Source: Flavobacteriales bacterium (GTDB taxonomy: Bacteria > Bacteroidota > Bacteroidia > Flavobacteriales_F > PHOS-HE28). Taken from it: 49,476 nucleotides of DNA. The translations under genes and the position numbers were made by a program. The first letter of the stretch is position 1, and each line of letters begins with the position of its first letter. The notes beneath the pieces were generated by a model that had not been told where the DNA came from, did no database searches, and was given only the letters and a program-made list of their open reading frames with translations. Shown piece by piece: positions 43,230-49,476 of this stretch. The stretch covers positions 1 through 49,476 of the forward strand of contig JAEUSY010000011.1 of the NCBI GenBank assembly GCA_016788295.1, given 5' to 3'.

Positions 43230-44579
43230 ATGTCCCAGATCGAGATCCTGCTGCCCAAAATGGGCGAGAGCGTGGCCGAGGCCACCATCATCAAGTGGTT
43301 GAAGAACGAAGGCGACCGTGTGGAGGCCGATGAGCCCATTGTGGAGATCGCCACGGACAAGGTTGACAGTGAGGTTCCCGCGCCCGAGGCGGGCATCCTG
43401 CTGAAGCGCTTGGTGAACGAGGGCGATGTGGTGAAAGTGGGCCAGGCCATTGCCCAAGTGGGCAGTGCGGCCGGAGCTCATAGCGCACCGGTTGCTGCGG
43501 CGCCAGCAGCAACCGCGCAACCCGTGGCCACCGCACCGGCCACCAATGGGTCACCTGCTCCTGTGGCTCATGCAGCAGCAGCTGTCGGCCCTGTGGAACG
43601 GACCGGCCCGAGCGGAAAGTTCTATTCCCCGCTGGTACGCAACATCGCCCAAAGCGAGGGCATCTCCCTGCAGGAATTGGAGAGTATTTCCGGCAGCGGA
43701 CAAGGTGGACGCGTTACCAAGAAGGACGTTCTGGACTATCTGCCCAATCGCAATACCCAGACCGCATCAGCGCCTGTTGCAGTTGCAGCTGCCCCGGCAG
43801 CATCCGTCCCCGCACCGGTGGCTGCATCAGCACAGCCTGCTGCACCGGCTCCCGCGCTGATACCTGCGGCAGGTGACGAGATCATTGAAATGGACCGCAT
43901 GCGCAAGCTGATCGCCGACCATATGGTGATGAGCAAACGCACCAGCCCGCACGTGACCAGTTTCGTTGAGGCCGATGTGACGAATCTGGTGCTCTGGCGC
44001 GAACGCGTGAAGAAGGCCTTTGAGCAACGCGAAGGCGAAAAGATCACCTTCACCCCCATCTTCATTATGGCCATCGTGCAGGCCATCAAAGAGATGCCGA
44101 TGATCAACGTGCAGGTGGACGGGTACAACATCATCAAGAAAAAGGACATCAACATCGGTATGGCAGCGGCCATGCCGAATGGCAACCTTATAGTGCCTGT
44201 GATCAAGAACGCCGACCAGTTGAATCTGGTGGGACTGACCAAGAAAGTGAACGACCTGGCCAACCGCGCTCGCTTGGGCAAGTTGCTACCTGATGAGATC
44301 AGCGGAGGCACATACACTGTGACCAACGTGGGCACCTTCGGAAACGTTCTGGGCACGCCGGTGATCAACCAACCTCAGGTGGCGATCATGGCCACTGGAG
44401 CCATCCGGAAAAAGCCTGCTGTGATCGAAACCCCACAAGGCGACCTCATTGGCATCAGGCACCAGATGTTCCTCTCCCACTCTTATGACCACCGCGTAGT
44501 GGACGGTGCGCTTGGTGGCCGTTTCGTACGTCGCGTGGCCGACATCCTCGAGAGCTGGTCGGCGGACCAGGCCTACTAA
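43230..44579 (+). CDS. dihydrolipoyl acyltransferase, E2 of a 2-oxoacid dehydrogenase complex
   Basis: A 449-aa protein. One lipoyl domain (residues 1-77) has the lipoylated Lys44 in EIATDKVDSEVPAPEAG. An Ala/Pro-rich flexible linker follows, then the E1/E3-binding domain (YSPLVRNIAQSEGISLQELE and SGSGQGGRVTKKDVLDYL, about 131-170), a second Ala/Pro linker and the catalytic domain (about 220-449), ending with SHSYDHRVVDGALGGRF; H421 and D425 are the catalytic residues. It transfers acyl groups from lipoate to CoA. Pyruvate, 2-oxoglutarate and branched-chain E2s are hard to separate by eye; the single lipoyl domain and HSYDHRVVDGA favour a branched-chain or BkdB-like type. No E1 or E3 gene is nearby. 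Confidence 0.93.
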   Translation: MSQIEILLPKMGESVAEATIIKWLKNEGDRVEADEPIVEIATDKVDSEVPAPEAGILLKRLVNEGDVVKVGQAIAQVGSAAGAHSAPVAAAPAATAQPVATAPATNGSPAPVAHAAAAVGPVERTGPSGKFYSPLVRNIAQSEGISLQELESISGSGQGGRVTKKDVLDYLPNRNTQTASAPVAVAAAPAASVPAPVAASAQPAAPAPALIPAAGDEIIEMDRMRKLIADHMVMSKRTSPHVTSFVEADVTNLVLWRERVKKAFEQREGEKITFTPIFIMAIVQAIKEMPMINVQVDGYNIIKKKDINIGMAAAMPNGNLIVPVIKNADQLNLVGLTKKVNDLANRARLGKLLPDEISGGTYTVTNVGTFGNVLGTPVINQPQVAIMATGAIRKKPAVIETPQGDLIGIRHQMFLSHSYDHRVVDGALGGRFVRRVADILESWSADQAY

Positions 44580-44603
44580 GTGATGCCCGCAGGCGGAAAA
44601 TCC

Positions 44604-44611
44604 TACATTTA
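44604..44611 (+). promoter_or_regulatory. -7-like element TACATTTA
   Basis: It differs from TAnnTTTG only at the last base and lies 37 bases before the ATG at 44649. It is a plausible promoter for the PorE-like gene. Confidence 0.35.
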
Positions 44612-44648
44612 GCCACCTATCGACCTCCGGACCTTGAACCATTTCAAC

Positions 44649-46871
44649 ATGAAGTACGGCTACGCATCGGCGTTGCTCACCTGTTTGATCGTTTTCAGCA
44701 CAGGTGTGATCGCACAGCCCTCGAACACCTCGTTCAACTGGAAATTCGAGGAGGCCAACAAGTTGATGGAGGAAAAGCTGTTCAATCAGGCGGCAGAGAT
44801 CTGGGCCGAACTGGTCACGGCAGATGGGGAGAATGCCAACCTGAATTACAAACTGGGACTGGCCTACTTCAGCTCCTACAACCAAAAATCCAAGGCACTT
44901 CCCTACTTGGAGCGCGCCTCCCAATTGCGCCAATCGAAAGGCACGGGTGGATTCAATTCAGCGGGATATGACCCCTTCGAACCGAAAGAGCGGAACGCCC
45001 CTGTAGAGGTGGACTATTACCTGGCCCGCTCCTATCACCTGAAGAACGACCTCGCCAAGGCCGACACCTATTACCAGAAGTTCCTGGATGAGACCCAAGG
45101 CAAACATGCCATGGCGCCATTGGCGGTGCGCGGAAAGGAACAGGTGGCCAATGCACGCGCCCTGCAGGCTACCCCATTGAATTACTCCATCTTTAACGTT
45201 GGTCCCATGATCAATGGTGAGTATCCGGATTTCAGTCCGGTACTTTCTGTAGATGGGAATGCCTTGTTCTTCACCTCTCGTCGCATCCGGCCCGACAGTT
45301 CAAACCGGGGTATGCTCGACCCCATTGCAGGTCTACCGCATGAGAACATCTATGTGAGCTTCAAGGACCGTGAGGGCAACTGGCAACCCGCCGAACTCAT
45401 CAACATCAATCCTCCCGCTGGTGCAGGACATATGGCCGTGGTCAACGTGGCTTCCGATGGCCAGACCCTGATCATCTATCGCGCCGATGGTGGCGATGGT
45501 AACCTCTACGAGAGCAAGTTGGTGGGTGAGTTGTGGAGCGACCCTGTGTTGATGGGCAGCGACATAAACACCCGCTCCTGGGAGCCCCATGGCGCACTCA
45601 CCGCCGATGGCAACACCTTCTACTTTGTGAGCGATCGAAAAGGCGGCTTCGGTGGAAGGGACATCTACCGCGTTGTCCGCCTTCCGAACGGCCAGTGGAG
45701 CAAGGCCCAGAACCTCGGCAACACCGTGAACACCCCTTACGATGAGGATGGCGTGTTCATGCACCCGAACGGACGTTTGATGTTCTTCTCGTCCACAGGG
45801 CACAATTCAATGGGTGGTTTCGACATTTTCACCACTGAACTGCAGGATGATGGCGCGTGGAGCACGCCCAAGAACTACGGCTACCCGCTGAATTCGCCCG
45901 ATGATGATGTGTTCTTCATTACAACGGCCGATGGTCGGCGCGGATATTTCAGTTCGGACAAGATCGAAGGCCTTGGTGAGAAGGACATCTACTATGTGGA
46001 CCTTCCATCGGATATGGAGAGCGAAGGCCTTACCGTACTGAAAGGCTACATCGTTCCAGCTGCCGGTGAGACCCTGCCTCCTAGCACGATCCTTTACGTT
46101 ACCGACAAGAGCACTGGCGAGGTCAAAGCGTACAAGCCACGTCAGCGTGACGGTGTGTACGTCGCCATCCTGCCTCCGTGCAAGGAATACAACCTTGATT
46201 ATCGCGTGAACGATGTGACCGTGCATACGGAGGACATTTTTGTTGAGTGCGAAAGCGCTTACCAGGAGATCAATAAGGAGATCTACCTGAACCCTGTATC
46301 GTTGGTGGGCCCGGCCAGCATTGTTGACCTGCCCAAAGGATCGCCTCCTGGCAAGAAAGAGAGCGGCAAAGCCGTTGCCGGAGCTGCAGGAGGTGCAGCC
46401 CTGCCTGATGGTACCATTGCCGGCAAGGATGGCAAGAAACCATTGACCGATGCTGAGATCAAGGAAAGGGCGGAGAAACATGTAGCCCCGGACGCCAGCT
46501 ATGCCGACGAGTACGCCAAGTATTACGCGTACAATATGAAGGACATCGACATGAACGAGGCGCGATGGAAAGAATTCGTAGACAAGGTGATCAGTCTCAT
46601 TGAGAAGAACGGTGAAGCCCGCGTTGTGATCGAGGCCAGCGCTTCCAAAGTGCCCACCAAGACGTTCGGATCCAACGAGAACCTGAGCCGCCAGCGCATG
46701 GACGATGCACGGAAACGATTGATCGAAGCCGTGCAGGCCCGTGGAGCGGATGCCAGCAAACTGAAGCTCGAAGCCGTGAACAACCTCGTTCAGGGCCCCC
46801 GCTACCAAGGCGACTATCAGAACACCGACAAATACGGCAAGTTCCAGTTCGTGAAACTGAAGGTGCGGTGA
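44649..46871 (+). CDS. PorE-like TPR / PD40 propeller / OmpA-type envelope protein
   Basis: A 740-aa protein starting at the ATG at 44649, with signal peptide KYGYASALLTCLIVFSTGVI followed by AQ. TPR-like helices cover about residues 30-140 (FEEANKLMEEKLFNQAAEIW). A PD40/WD40-like propeller covers about 190-450, with repeated blades such as FYFVSDRKGGFGGRDIYRV, LMFFSSTGHNSMGGFDIFTT and GYFSSDKIEGLGEKDIYYVD. A carboxypeptidase-regulatory-like module (about 455-540) is followed by a Gly/Ala/Lys-rich linker. The last ~100 residues are OmpA-like: NLSRQRMDDARKRLIEAVQA keeps the Arg, but the peptidoglycan-contacting Asp of GHTD is missing (EASASKVPT). This domain order matches PorE, a peptidoglycan-linked T9SS component. 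It is also seen in related gliding/OM proteins, so PorE itself is not certain. Confidence 0.88.
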   Translation: MKYGYASALLTCLIVFSTGVIAQPSNTSFNWKFEEANKLMEEKLFNQAAEIWAELVTADGENANLNYKLGLAYFSSYNQKSKALPYLERASQLRQSKGTGGFNSAGYDPFEPKERNAPVEVDYYLARSYHLKNDLAKADTYYQKFLDETQGKHAMAPLAVRGKEQVANARALQATPLNYSIFNVGPMINGEYPDFSPVLSVDGNALFFTSRRIRPDSSNRGMLDPIAGLPHENIYVSFKDREGNWQPAELININPPAGAGHMAVVNVASDGQTLIIYRADGGDGNLYESKLVGELWSDPVLMGSDINTRSWEPHGALTADGNTFYFVSDRKGGFGGRDIYRVVRLPNGQWSKAQNLGNTVNTPYDEDGVFMHPNGRLMFFSSTGHNSMGGFDIFTTELQDDGAWSTPKNYGYPLNSPDDDVFFITTADGRRGYFSSDKIEGLGEKDIYYVDLPSDMESEGLTVLKGYIVPAAGETLPPSTILYVTDKSTGEVKAYKPRQRDGVYVAILPPCKEYNLDYRVNDVTVHTEDIFVECESAYQEINKEIYLNPVSLVGPASIVDLPKGSPPGKKESGKAVAGAAGGAALPDGTIAGKDGKKPLTDAEIKERAEKHVAPDASYADEYAKYYAYNMKDIDMNEARWKEFVDKVISLIEKNGEARVVIEASASKVPTKTFGSNENLSRQRMDDARKRLIEAVQARGADASKLKLEAVNNLVQGPRYQGDYQNTDKYGKFQFVKLKVR

Positions 46872-46908
46872 GTGGCATTGGACAAGCGCAGATCATGAGG
46901 ATATCGAG

Positions 46909-46940
46909 CGACCCCGGCACCTGCCGGGGTCGTTTCTTTC
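46909..46940 (+). terminator. rho-independent terminator
   Basis: A perfect 11-bp GC-rich stem (CGACCCCGGCA at 46909-46919 pairs with TGCCGGGGTCG at 46922-46932) is followed by TTTCTTTC. It closes the PorE-like gene and sits just before the promoter of the exonuclease gene. Confidence 0.9.
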
Positions 46941-46955
46941 ACCAACTTTGAACCC

Positions 46956-47729
46956 ATGCGTCTTACCCTTGAAAGGCCCCTCGCTTTCTTCGACCTGGAG
47001 ACCACTGGAACGCGCATAGGGCGCGACCGCATTGTGCAGATCGGCATTGTGCGCCTGTTACCCGGTGGCGACCGCGAACGCTACCAGACCTTGGTGAACC
47101 CGGGTATGCCCATTCCAGCGGAAGCCACGGCAGTGCATGGAATAACGGATGCCGATGTGGCCGATGCCCCCGCTTTGGAGGATGTGGCCCGGAACATTCT
47201 TGACGAACTCGCCGGTTGCGACCTGGCCGGGTTCAACCTGCTCCGTTTCGATGTGCCGTTCCTGGCCGAAGAACTGTATCGCGTGGGCTTCGACTGGGAC
47301 CATGCCAGCCTGCGTGTGGTGGATGTGCAACGCATCTACCACCAAATGGAACCCCGCAACCTGAGCGCGGCCCTGCGTTTCTACTGCGGCCGCGAACATG
47401 ATGGGGCGCACGATGCCATGGCCGATGTGGAAGCCACGGCCGATGTGCTTCTGGCCCAGTTGGACCGCTATTCTGATGCACTGCAAGGCACCGTTGATTT
47501 CCTTGGCGAACTGAGCGGCGACCGACAGCGAAGCCCGGATGCGGCCGGCAAGCTCATGTATGACGATCGGGGCAACATCTGCCTCTCCTTCGGTAAATAC
47601 AAAGGCTGGACCTTGGAGAACATCGGGCGAAACGACCCCGGCTACATGCAATGGTTGATGACCAAGGCCGAACTGCCGGGCAGTACGCTGGGCATCATGC
47701 GCAGTACGCTCGCGGACCTCAATCCCTGA
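46956..47729 (+). CDS. DnaQ-like 3'-5' exonuclease with C-terminal DUF3820-like module
   Basis: A 257-aa protein. The DEDDh nuclease motifs are AFFDLETTGT (D13, E15), GFNLLRFDVPFLAEEL (Exo II) and HDGAHDAMADVEATADVLL (Exo III His and Asp). AVHGITDADVADAPALEDV is the usual DnaQ segment. After the nuclease (from about residue 195) a short module reads NICLSFGKYKGWTLENIGRN with DPGYMQWLM, the 'FGKyKG..i..i...dp.Yl.Wl' pattern of DUF3820/exonuclease X-like tails. It degrades single-stranded DNA ends or proofreads. CAACTTTG five bases before the ATG resembles a -7 element. It is followed seven bases later by the FAH-family gene. Confidence 0.93.
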   Translation: MRLTLERPLAFFDLETTGTRIGRDRIVQIGIVRLLPGGDRERYQTLVNPGMPIPAEATAVHGITDADVADAPALEDVARNILDELAGCDLAGFNLLRFDVPFLAEELYRVGFDWDHASLRVVDVQRIYHQMEPRNLSAALRFYCGREHDGAHDAMADVEATADVLLAQLDRYSDALQGTVDFLGELSGDRQRSPDAAGKLMYDDRGNICLSFGKYKGWTLENIGRNDPGYMQWLMTKAELPGSTLGIMRSTLADLNP

Positions 47730-47736
47730 AAAGACG

Positions 47737-48348
47737 ATGAAGATCATCTGTATTGGCCGCAATTACGGCGAGCACGCCAAGGAACTCGGCAATGAACAGC
47801 CTGATGAGCCCGTGGTGTTCCTGAAGCCCACATCGGCTCTGATCCCGTTGGGCGGGCCCATCGTACTGCCCGGTTTCAGCAACGATGTGCACCATGAGAT
47901 CGAACTGGTCTACTCCGTTCGCCGGCATAATGGACGAGCTCAAGCGGACAAGGTGACCATTGGTCTGGACCTGACAGCACGCGATGTTCAACAGGCCCTG
48001 AAGGCAAAAGGATTGCCGTGGGAGAAAGCGAAGGCGTACGATGGTTCGGCCTACGTTGGCGAGGCGTTCACCGCCTTGGACTCCTTCCCTCCCGGCCACC
48101 ACATTGACTTCATGCTGAAGAAGAACGGGCATGTGGTACAGAGCGGCCACAACGGCCAGATGATCTTCGATGTGGCCACCCTGATCGCCCATGTGGAGCG
48201 CTACATGCAGCTTGAAACGGGCGACCTGATCTTCACCGGAACTCCGGCGGGCGTGGGGCCACTTCAGGCAGGCGACCGACTGGAGGGATTCCTCTTGGGC
48301 GATCTGGTGTTCGACCTTGAAGTGAAAGGGGCCGCTACGCCGCGGTGA
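47737..48348 (+). CDS. fumarylacetoacetate hydrolase (FAH) family protein
   Basis: A 203-aa protein, the size of FAHD1/YcgM-type members. The motifs are the opening IICIGRNYGEHAKELGN, the metal-binding HHEIELVYSV (HxxE.E), TIGLDLTARDVQQALKAKGL and IFTGTPAGVGPLQAGDRLEG. Relatives act as acylpyruvate hydrolases or oxaloacetate decarboxylases, or in aromatic catabolism; no aromatic pathway genes surround it, so a housekeeping acylpyruvase or oxaloacetate role is more likely (inference). Cytoplasmic. It probably shares a transcript with the exonuclease gene. Confidence 0.92.
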   Translation: MKIICIGRNYGEHAKELGNEQPDEPVVFLKPTSALIPLGGPIVLPGFSNDVHHEIELVYSVRRHNGRAQADKVTIGLDLTARDVQQALKAKGLPWEKAKAYDGSAYVGEAFTALDSFPPGHHIDFMLKKNGHVVQSGHNGQMIFDVATLIAHVERYMQLETGDLIFTGTPAGVGPLQAGDRLEGFLLGDLVFDLEVKGAATPR

Positions 48349-48349
48349 G

Positions 48350-48357
48350 TACCTTTG
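48350..48357 (+). promoter_or_regulatory. -7 element TACCTTTG
   Basis: It begins one base after the FAH-family stop and lies 34 bases before the kdsA ATG at 48392. Exact match to TAnnTTTG. Confidence 0.45.
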
Positions 48358-48391
48358 GCGGCTGTACCGCAATCCTAGTCCGTCCCATAGC

Positions 48392-49237
48392 ATGACCAAG
48401 ATCGTCCACGTCGGTAACATCGCCTGCGGAAGCGACCAGCTCTTCCTCATCTCCGGTCCCTGCGTGATCGAGACCGAGGACGTGATGCTGCGCACCGCGG
48501 AGAAGCTCAAGGAGGTGAGCGAGCGCATGAAGGTGCCCGTGATCTACAAGAGCAGCTTCACCAAGGACAACCGCAGCAGCGTGGATTTCTACCAGGGCCC
48601 CGGCCTGGATGAAGGCTTGAAGATCCTCGCCCGCATCAAGAAGGACTTCGGCTTCCCCATCCTCACCGACATCCACTACCCCAGTCAGGCCAAGCCCGCC
48701 GCCGAAGTGGTGGACGTGCTGCAGATCCCGGCCTACCTGGTGATGCAGACCACGCTGGTCACCGAGGCCGCGAAGACCGGCGCCGTCATCAACCTGAAGC
48801 ACGCGCAGTTCCTGGCACCGGACAACATGATCAAGCCGGCCGAGAAGTGCGTGAGCGTGGGCAATGACAGGATCATCCTCACCGAGCGTGGCTACACCTT
48901 CGGCTACAACGACCTGATCGTGGACCCGCGCGCTTTCTACCACATGCGGAGGACCGGCTACCCCGTGGTGTTCGACATCACGCACAGCATCCGCAAGTAC
49001 GGCATCCCCAGCGCCGACCCGCGCGGCGGCAACCGCGACGTGATGCCCACCATCGCCCGTGCCGGTGTGGCCGCTGGCGTGGACGGCGTGTTCATCGAAA
49101 CGCACCCCGATCCCAGCAAGGCCCTCTGCGACGCCGCCAGCCAGCTCTGCGTGTACGACCTGGAGAAATTCCTCAAGCCCCTGCTCGATCTCCACGCAGT
49201 GGAGGTGAAGCACCGCCACCAACTTACCAACGCATAA
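48392..49237 (+). CDS. kdsA: 3-deoxy-8-phosphooctulonate synthase KdsA
   Basis: A 281-aa protein of typical KdsA length. Motifs: LISGPCVIETEDVMLRTAEK, PVIYKSSFTKDNRSS (phosphate and arabinose-5-phosphate binding), FPILTDIHYP, VINLKHAQFLAPDNM, ILTERGYTFGYNDLIVDPRA and VFIETHPDPSKALCDAASQL. It condenses phosphoenolpyruvate with arabinose-5-phosphate to Kdo-8-phosphate, the first committed step to the Kdo of LPS. Codon use looks more strongly biased and GC-rich than in neighbouring genes, consistent with high expression. The transaldolase start 46 bases downstream is co-directional; both handle pentose/tetrose phosphates, a metabolic but not necessarily regulatory link. Confidence 0.96.
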   Translation: MTKIVHVGNIACGSDQLFLISGPCVIETEDVMLRTAEKLKEVSERMKVPVIYKSSFTKDNRSSVDFYQGPGLDEGLKILARIKKDFGFPILTDIHYPSQAKPAAEVVDVLQIPAYLVMQTTLVTEAAKTGAVINLKHAQFLAPDNMIKPAEKCVSVGNDRIILTERGYTFGYNDLIVDPRAFYHMRRTGYPVVFDITHSIRKYGIPSADPRGGNRDVMPTIARAGVAAGVDGVFIETHPDPSKALCDAASQLCVYDLEKFLKPLLDLHAVEVKHRHQLTNA

Positions 49238-49282
49238 AGCGTACGCTTTTCAGCCTTCACCTTTCATCTTTCAGCTTTTCCC
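49238..49282. other. palindrome and pyrimidine-rich leader before the transaldolase gene
   Basis: A 14-base perfect palindrome (AAAGCGTACGCTTT at 49236-49249) followed by T could be a weak terminator for kdsA. The next ~30 bases are almost pure pyrimidine with repeated TTTCA/TTCAGC units, a type of short intergenic tract I recall from other Bacteroidota. Its function is unknown. Confidence 0.35.
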
Positions 49283-49476
49283 ATGGAGCTCTACCTCGAC
49301 AGCGCCGACATCAAGGAGATCGACGAAGCCTTCAAGCTCGGCTTCCTCACCGGCCTCACCACCACGCCCACCTTCATGCACCGGGGCGGGGTCACCAACA
49401 TCGACAAGATGATCCTCGACCTCGCCAAGAAGGTCCCCATCCTGCAGGTGGAGGCCCTGGGCGAGACCGCCGAGGA
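49283..49476 (+). CDS. transaldolase, 5' part only
   Basis: The first 64 codons lie inside the window; the gene runs off the right edge. The start MELYLDSADIKEIDEAFKLG and the following FLTGLTTTPTFM are the N-terminal strand and loop of the short TalC/fructose-6-phosphate aldolase group (usual start 'M.iflDtAdi.ei' and 'G..dGvTTNPtl'). Here GVTTNP reads GLTTTP. The catalytic Lys is expected beyond the edge. It would move a dihydroxyacetone unit between sugar phosphates in the pentose phosphate pathway. Family confident, subgroup uncertain because the gene is truncated. Confidence 0.85.
   Translation, partial: MELYLDSADIKEIDEAFKLGFLTGLTTTPTFMHRGGVTNIDKMILDLAKKVPILQVEALGETAE

Noticed and set aside
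45807..46808. 333-aa minus-strand ORF opposite the PorE-like gene
   Set aside because: It is antisense to a protein with clear TPR, PD40 and OmpA-like structure and has no domain of its own.

Overview
The window is chromosomal DNA of a fairly GC-rich member of the Bacteroidota, most likely Flavobacteriales (taxonomy is inference). The grounds are secreted proteins ending in type IX secretion (T9SS) sorting domains, a lipoprotein-type TamA (TamL) beside TamB, NagZ-beta-lactamase and GT2 fusion proteins, Bacteroidota-type -7 promoter elements (TAnnTTTG) close to start codons, and the near absence of Shine-Dalgarno sequences. I saw no rRNA, tRNA, CRISPR array, transposase, prophage or obvious defence island. 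Gene content is mostly cell envelope, secretion and housekeeping.

Layout. (1) 1-7803: secreted surface proteins. These are a very large multidomain protein cut by the left edge, an 805-aa T9SS cargo protein, and a divergently transcribed M43-like protein that has lost its zinc ligands. (2) 7810-11318: a two-gene M16 zinc protease operon with a 4-base overlap. (3) 11518-14419: a malate synthase-like protein with altered metal-binding residues, a small DUF551-like protein, an intergenic region with two copies of a palindromic repeat, and an FKBP lipoprotein with a clear terminator. (4) 14491-25232: a THUMP-type rRNA methyltransferase, a SIMPL-like exported protein, TamB and TamL (translationally coupled), TspO and an M23 peptidase. 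(5) 25221-28235: a NagZ plus serine hydrolase fusion on the minus strand. (6) 28397-33546: a small membrane protein, MutL, two rhomboid proteases and a membrane-anchored EEP-family hydrolase, all co-directional. (7) 33548-38113: a TraB/GumN protein and a possible 35-aa membrane peptide on the minus strand, then MtaB, an Lgt-like protein and an inositol monophosphatase. (8) 38116-43162: a sodium:solute symporter, an orphan methyltransferase, RecR, and a glycosyltransferase joined to a remnant of a sugar-phosphate transferase. (9) 43230-49476: a 2-oxoacid dehydrogenase E2, a PorE-like TPR/propeller/OmpA protein with a terminator, a DnaQ-like exonuclease, an FAH-family hydrolase, KdsA, and the start of a transaldolase.

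How they fit together: TamB/TamL (outer-membrane assembly), KdsA (Kdo for LPS), the Lgt-like enzyme (lipoproteins), NagZ and M23 (peptidoglycan), FKBP and M16 (periplasmic folding and proteolysis) and the T9SS cargo proteins make this largely an envelope-biogenesis and secretion region interleaved with DNA repair (MutL, RecR, DnaQ-like) and tRNA/rRNA modification. I found no wholly new multi-gene system. The strongest oddities are enzyme folds whose catalytic residues are substituted (M43-like, malate synthase-like, OmpA-like), the repeated palindrome, and promoters that predict leaderless transcripts. All function calls come from reading the sequence; no database search was run.
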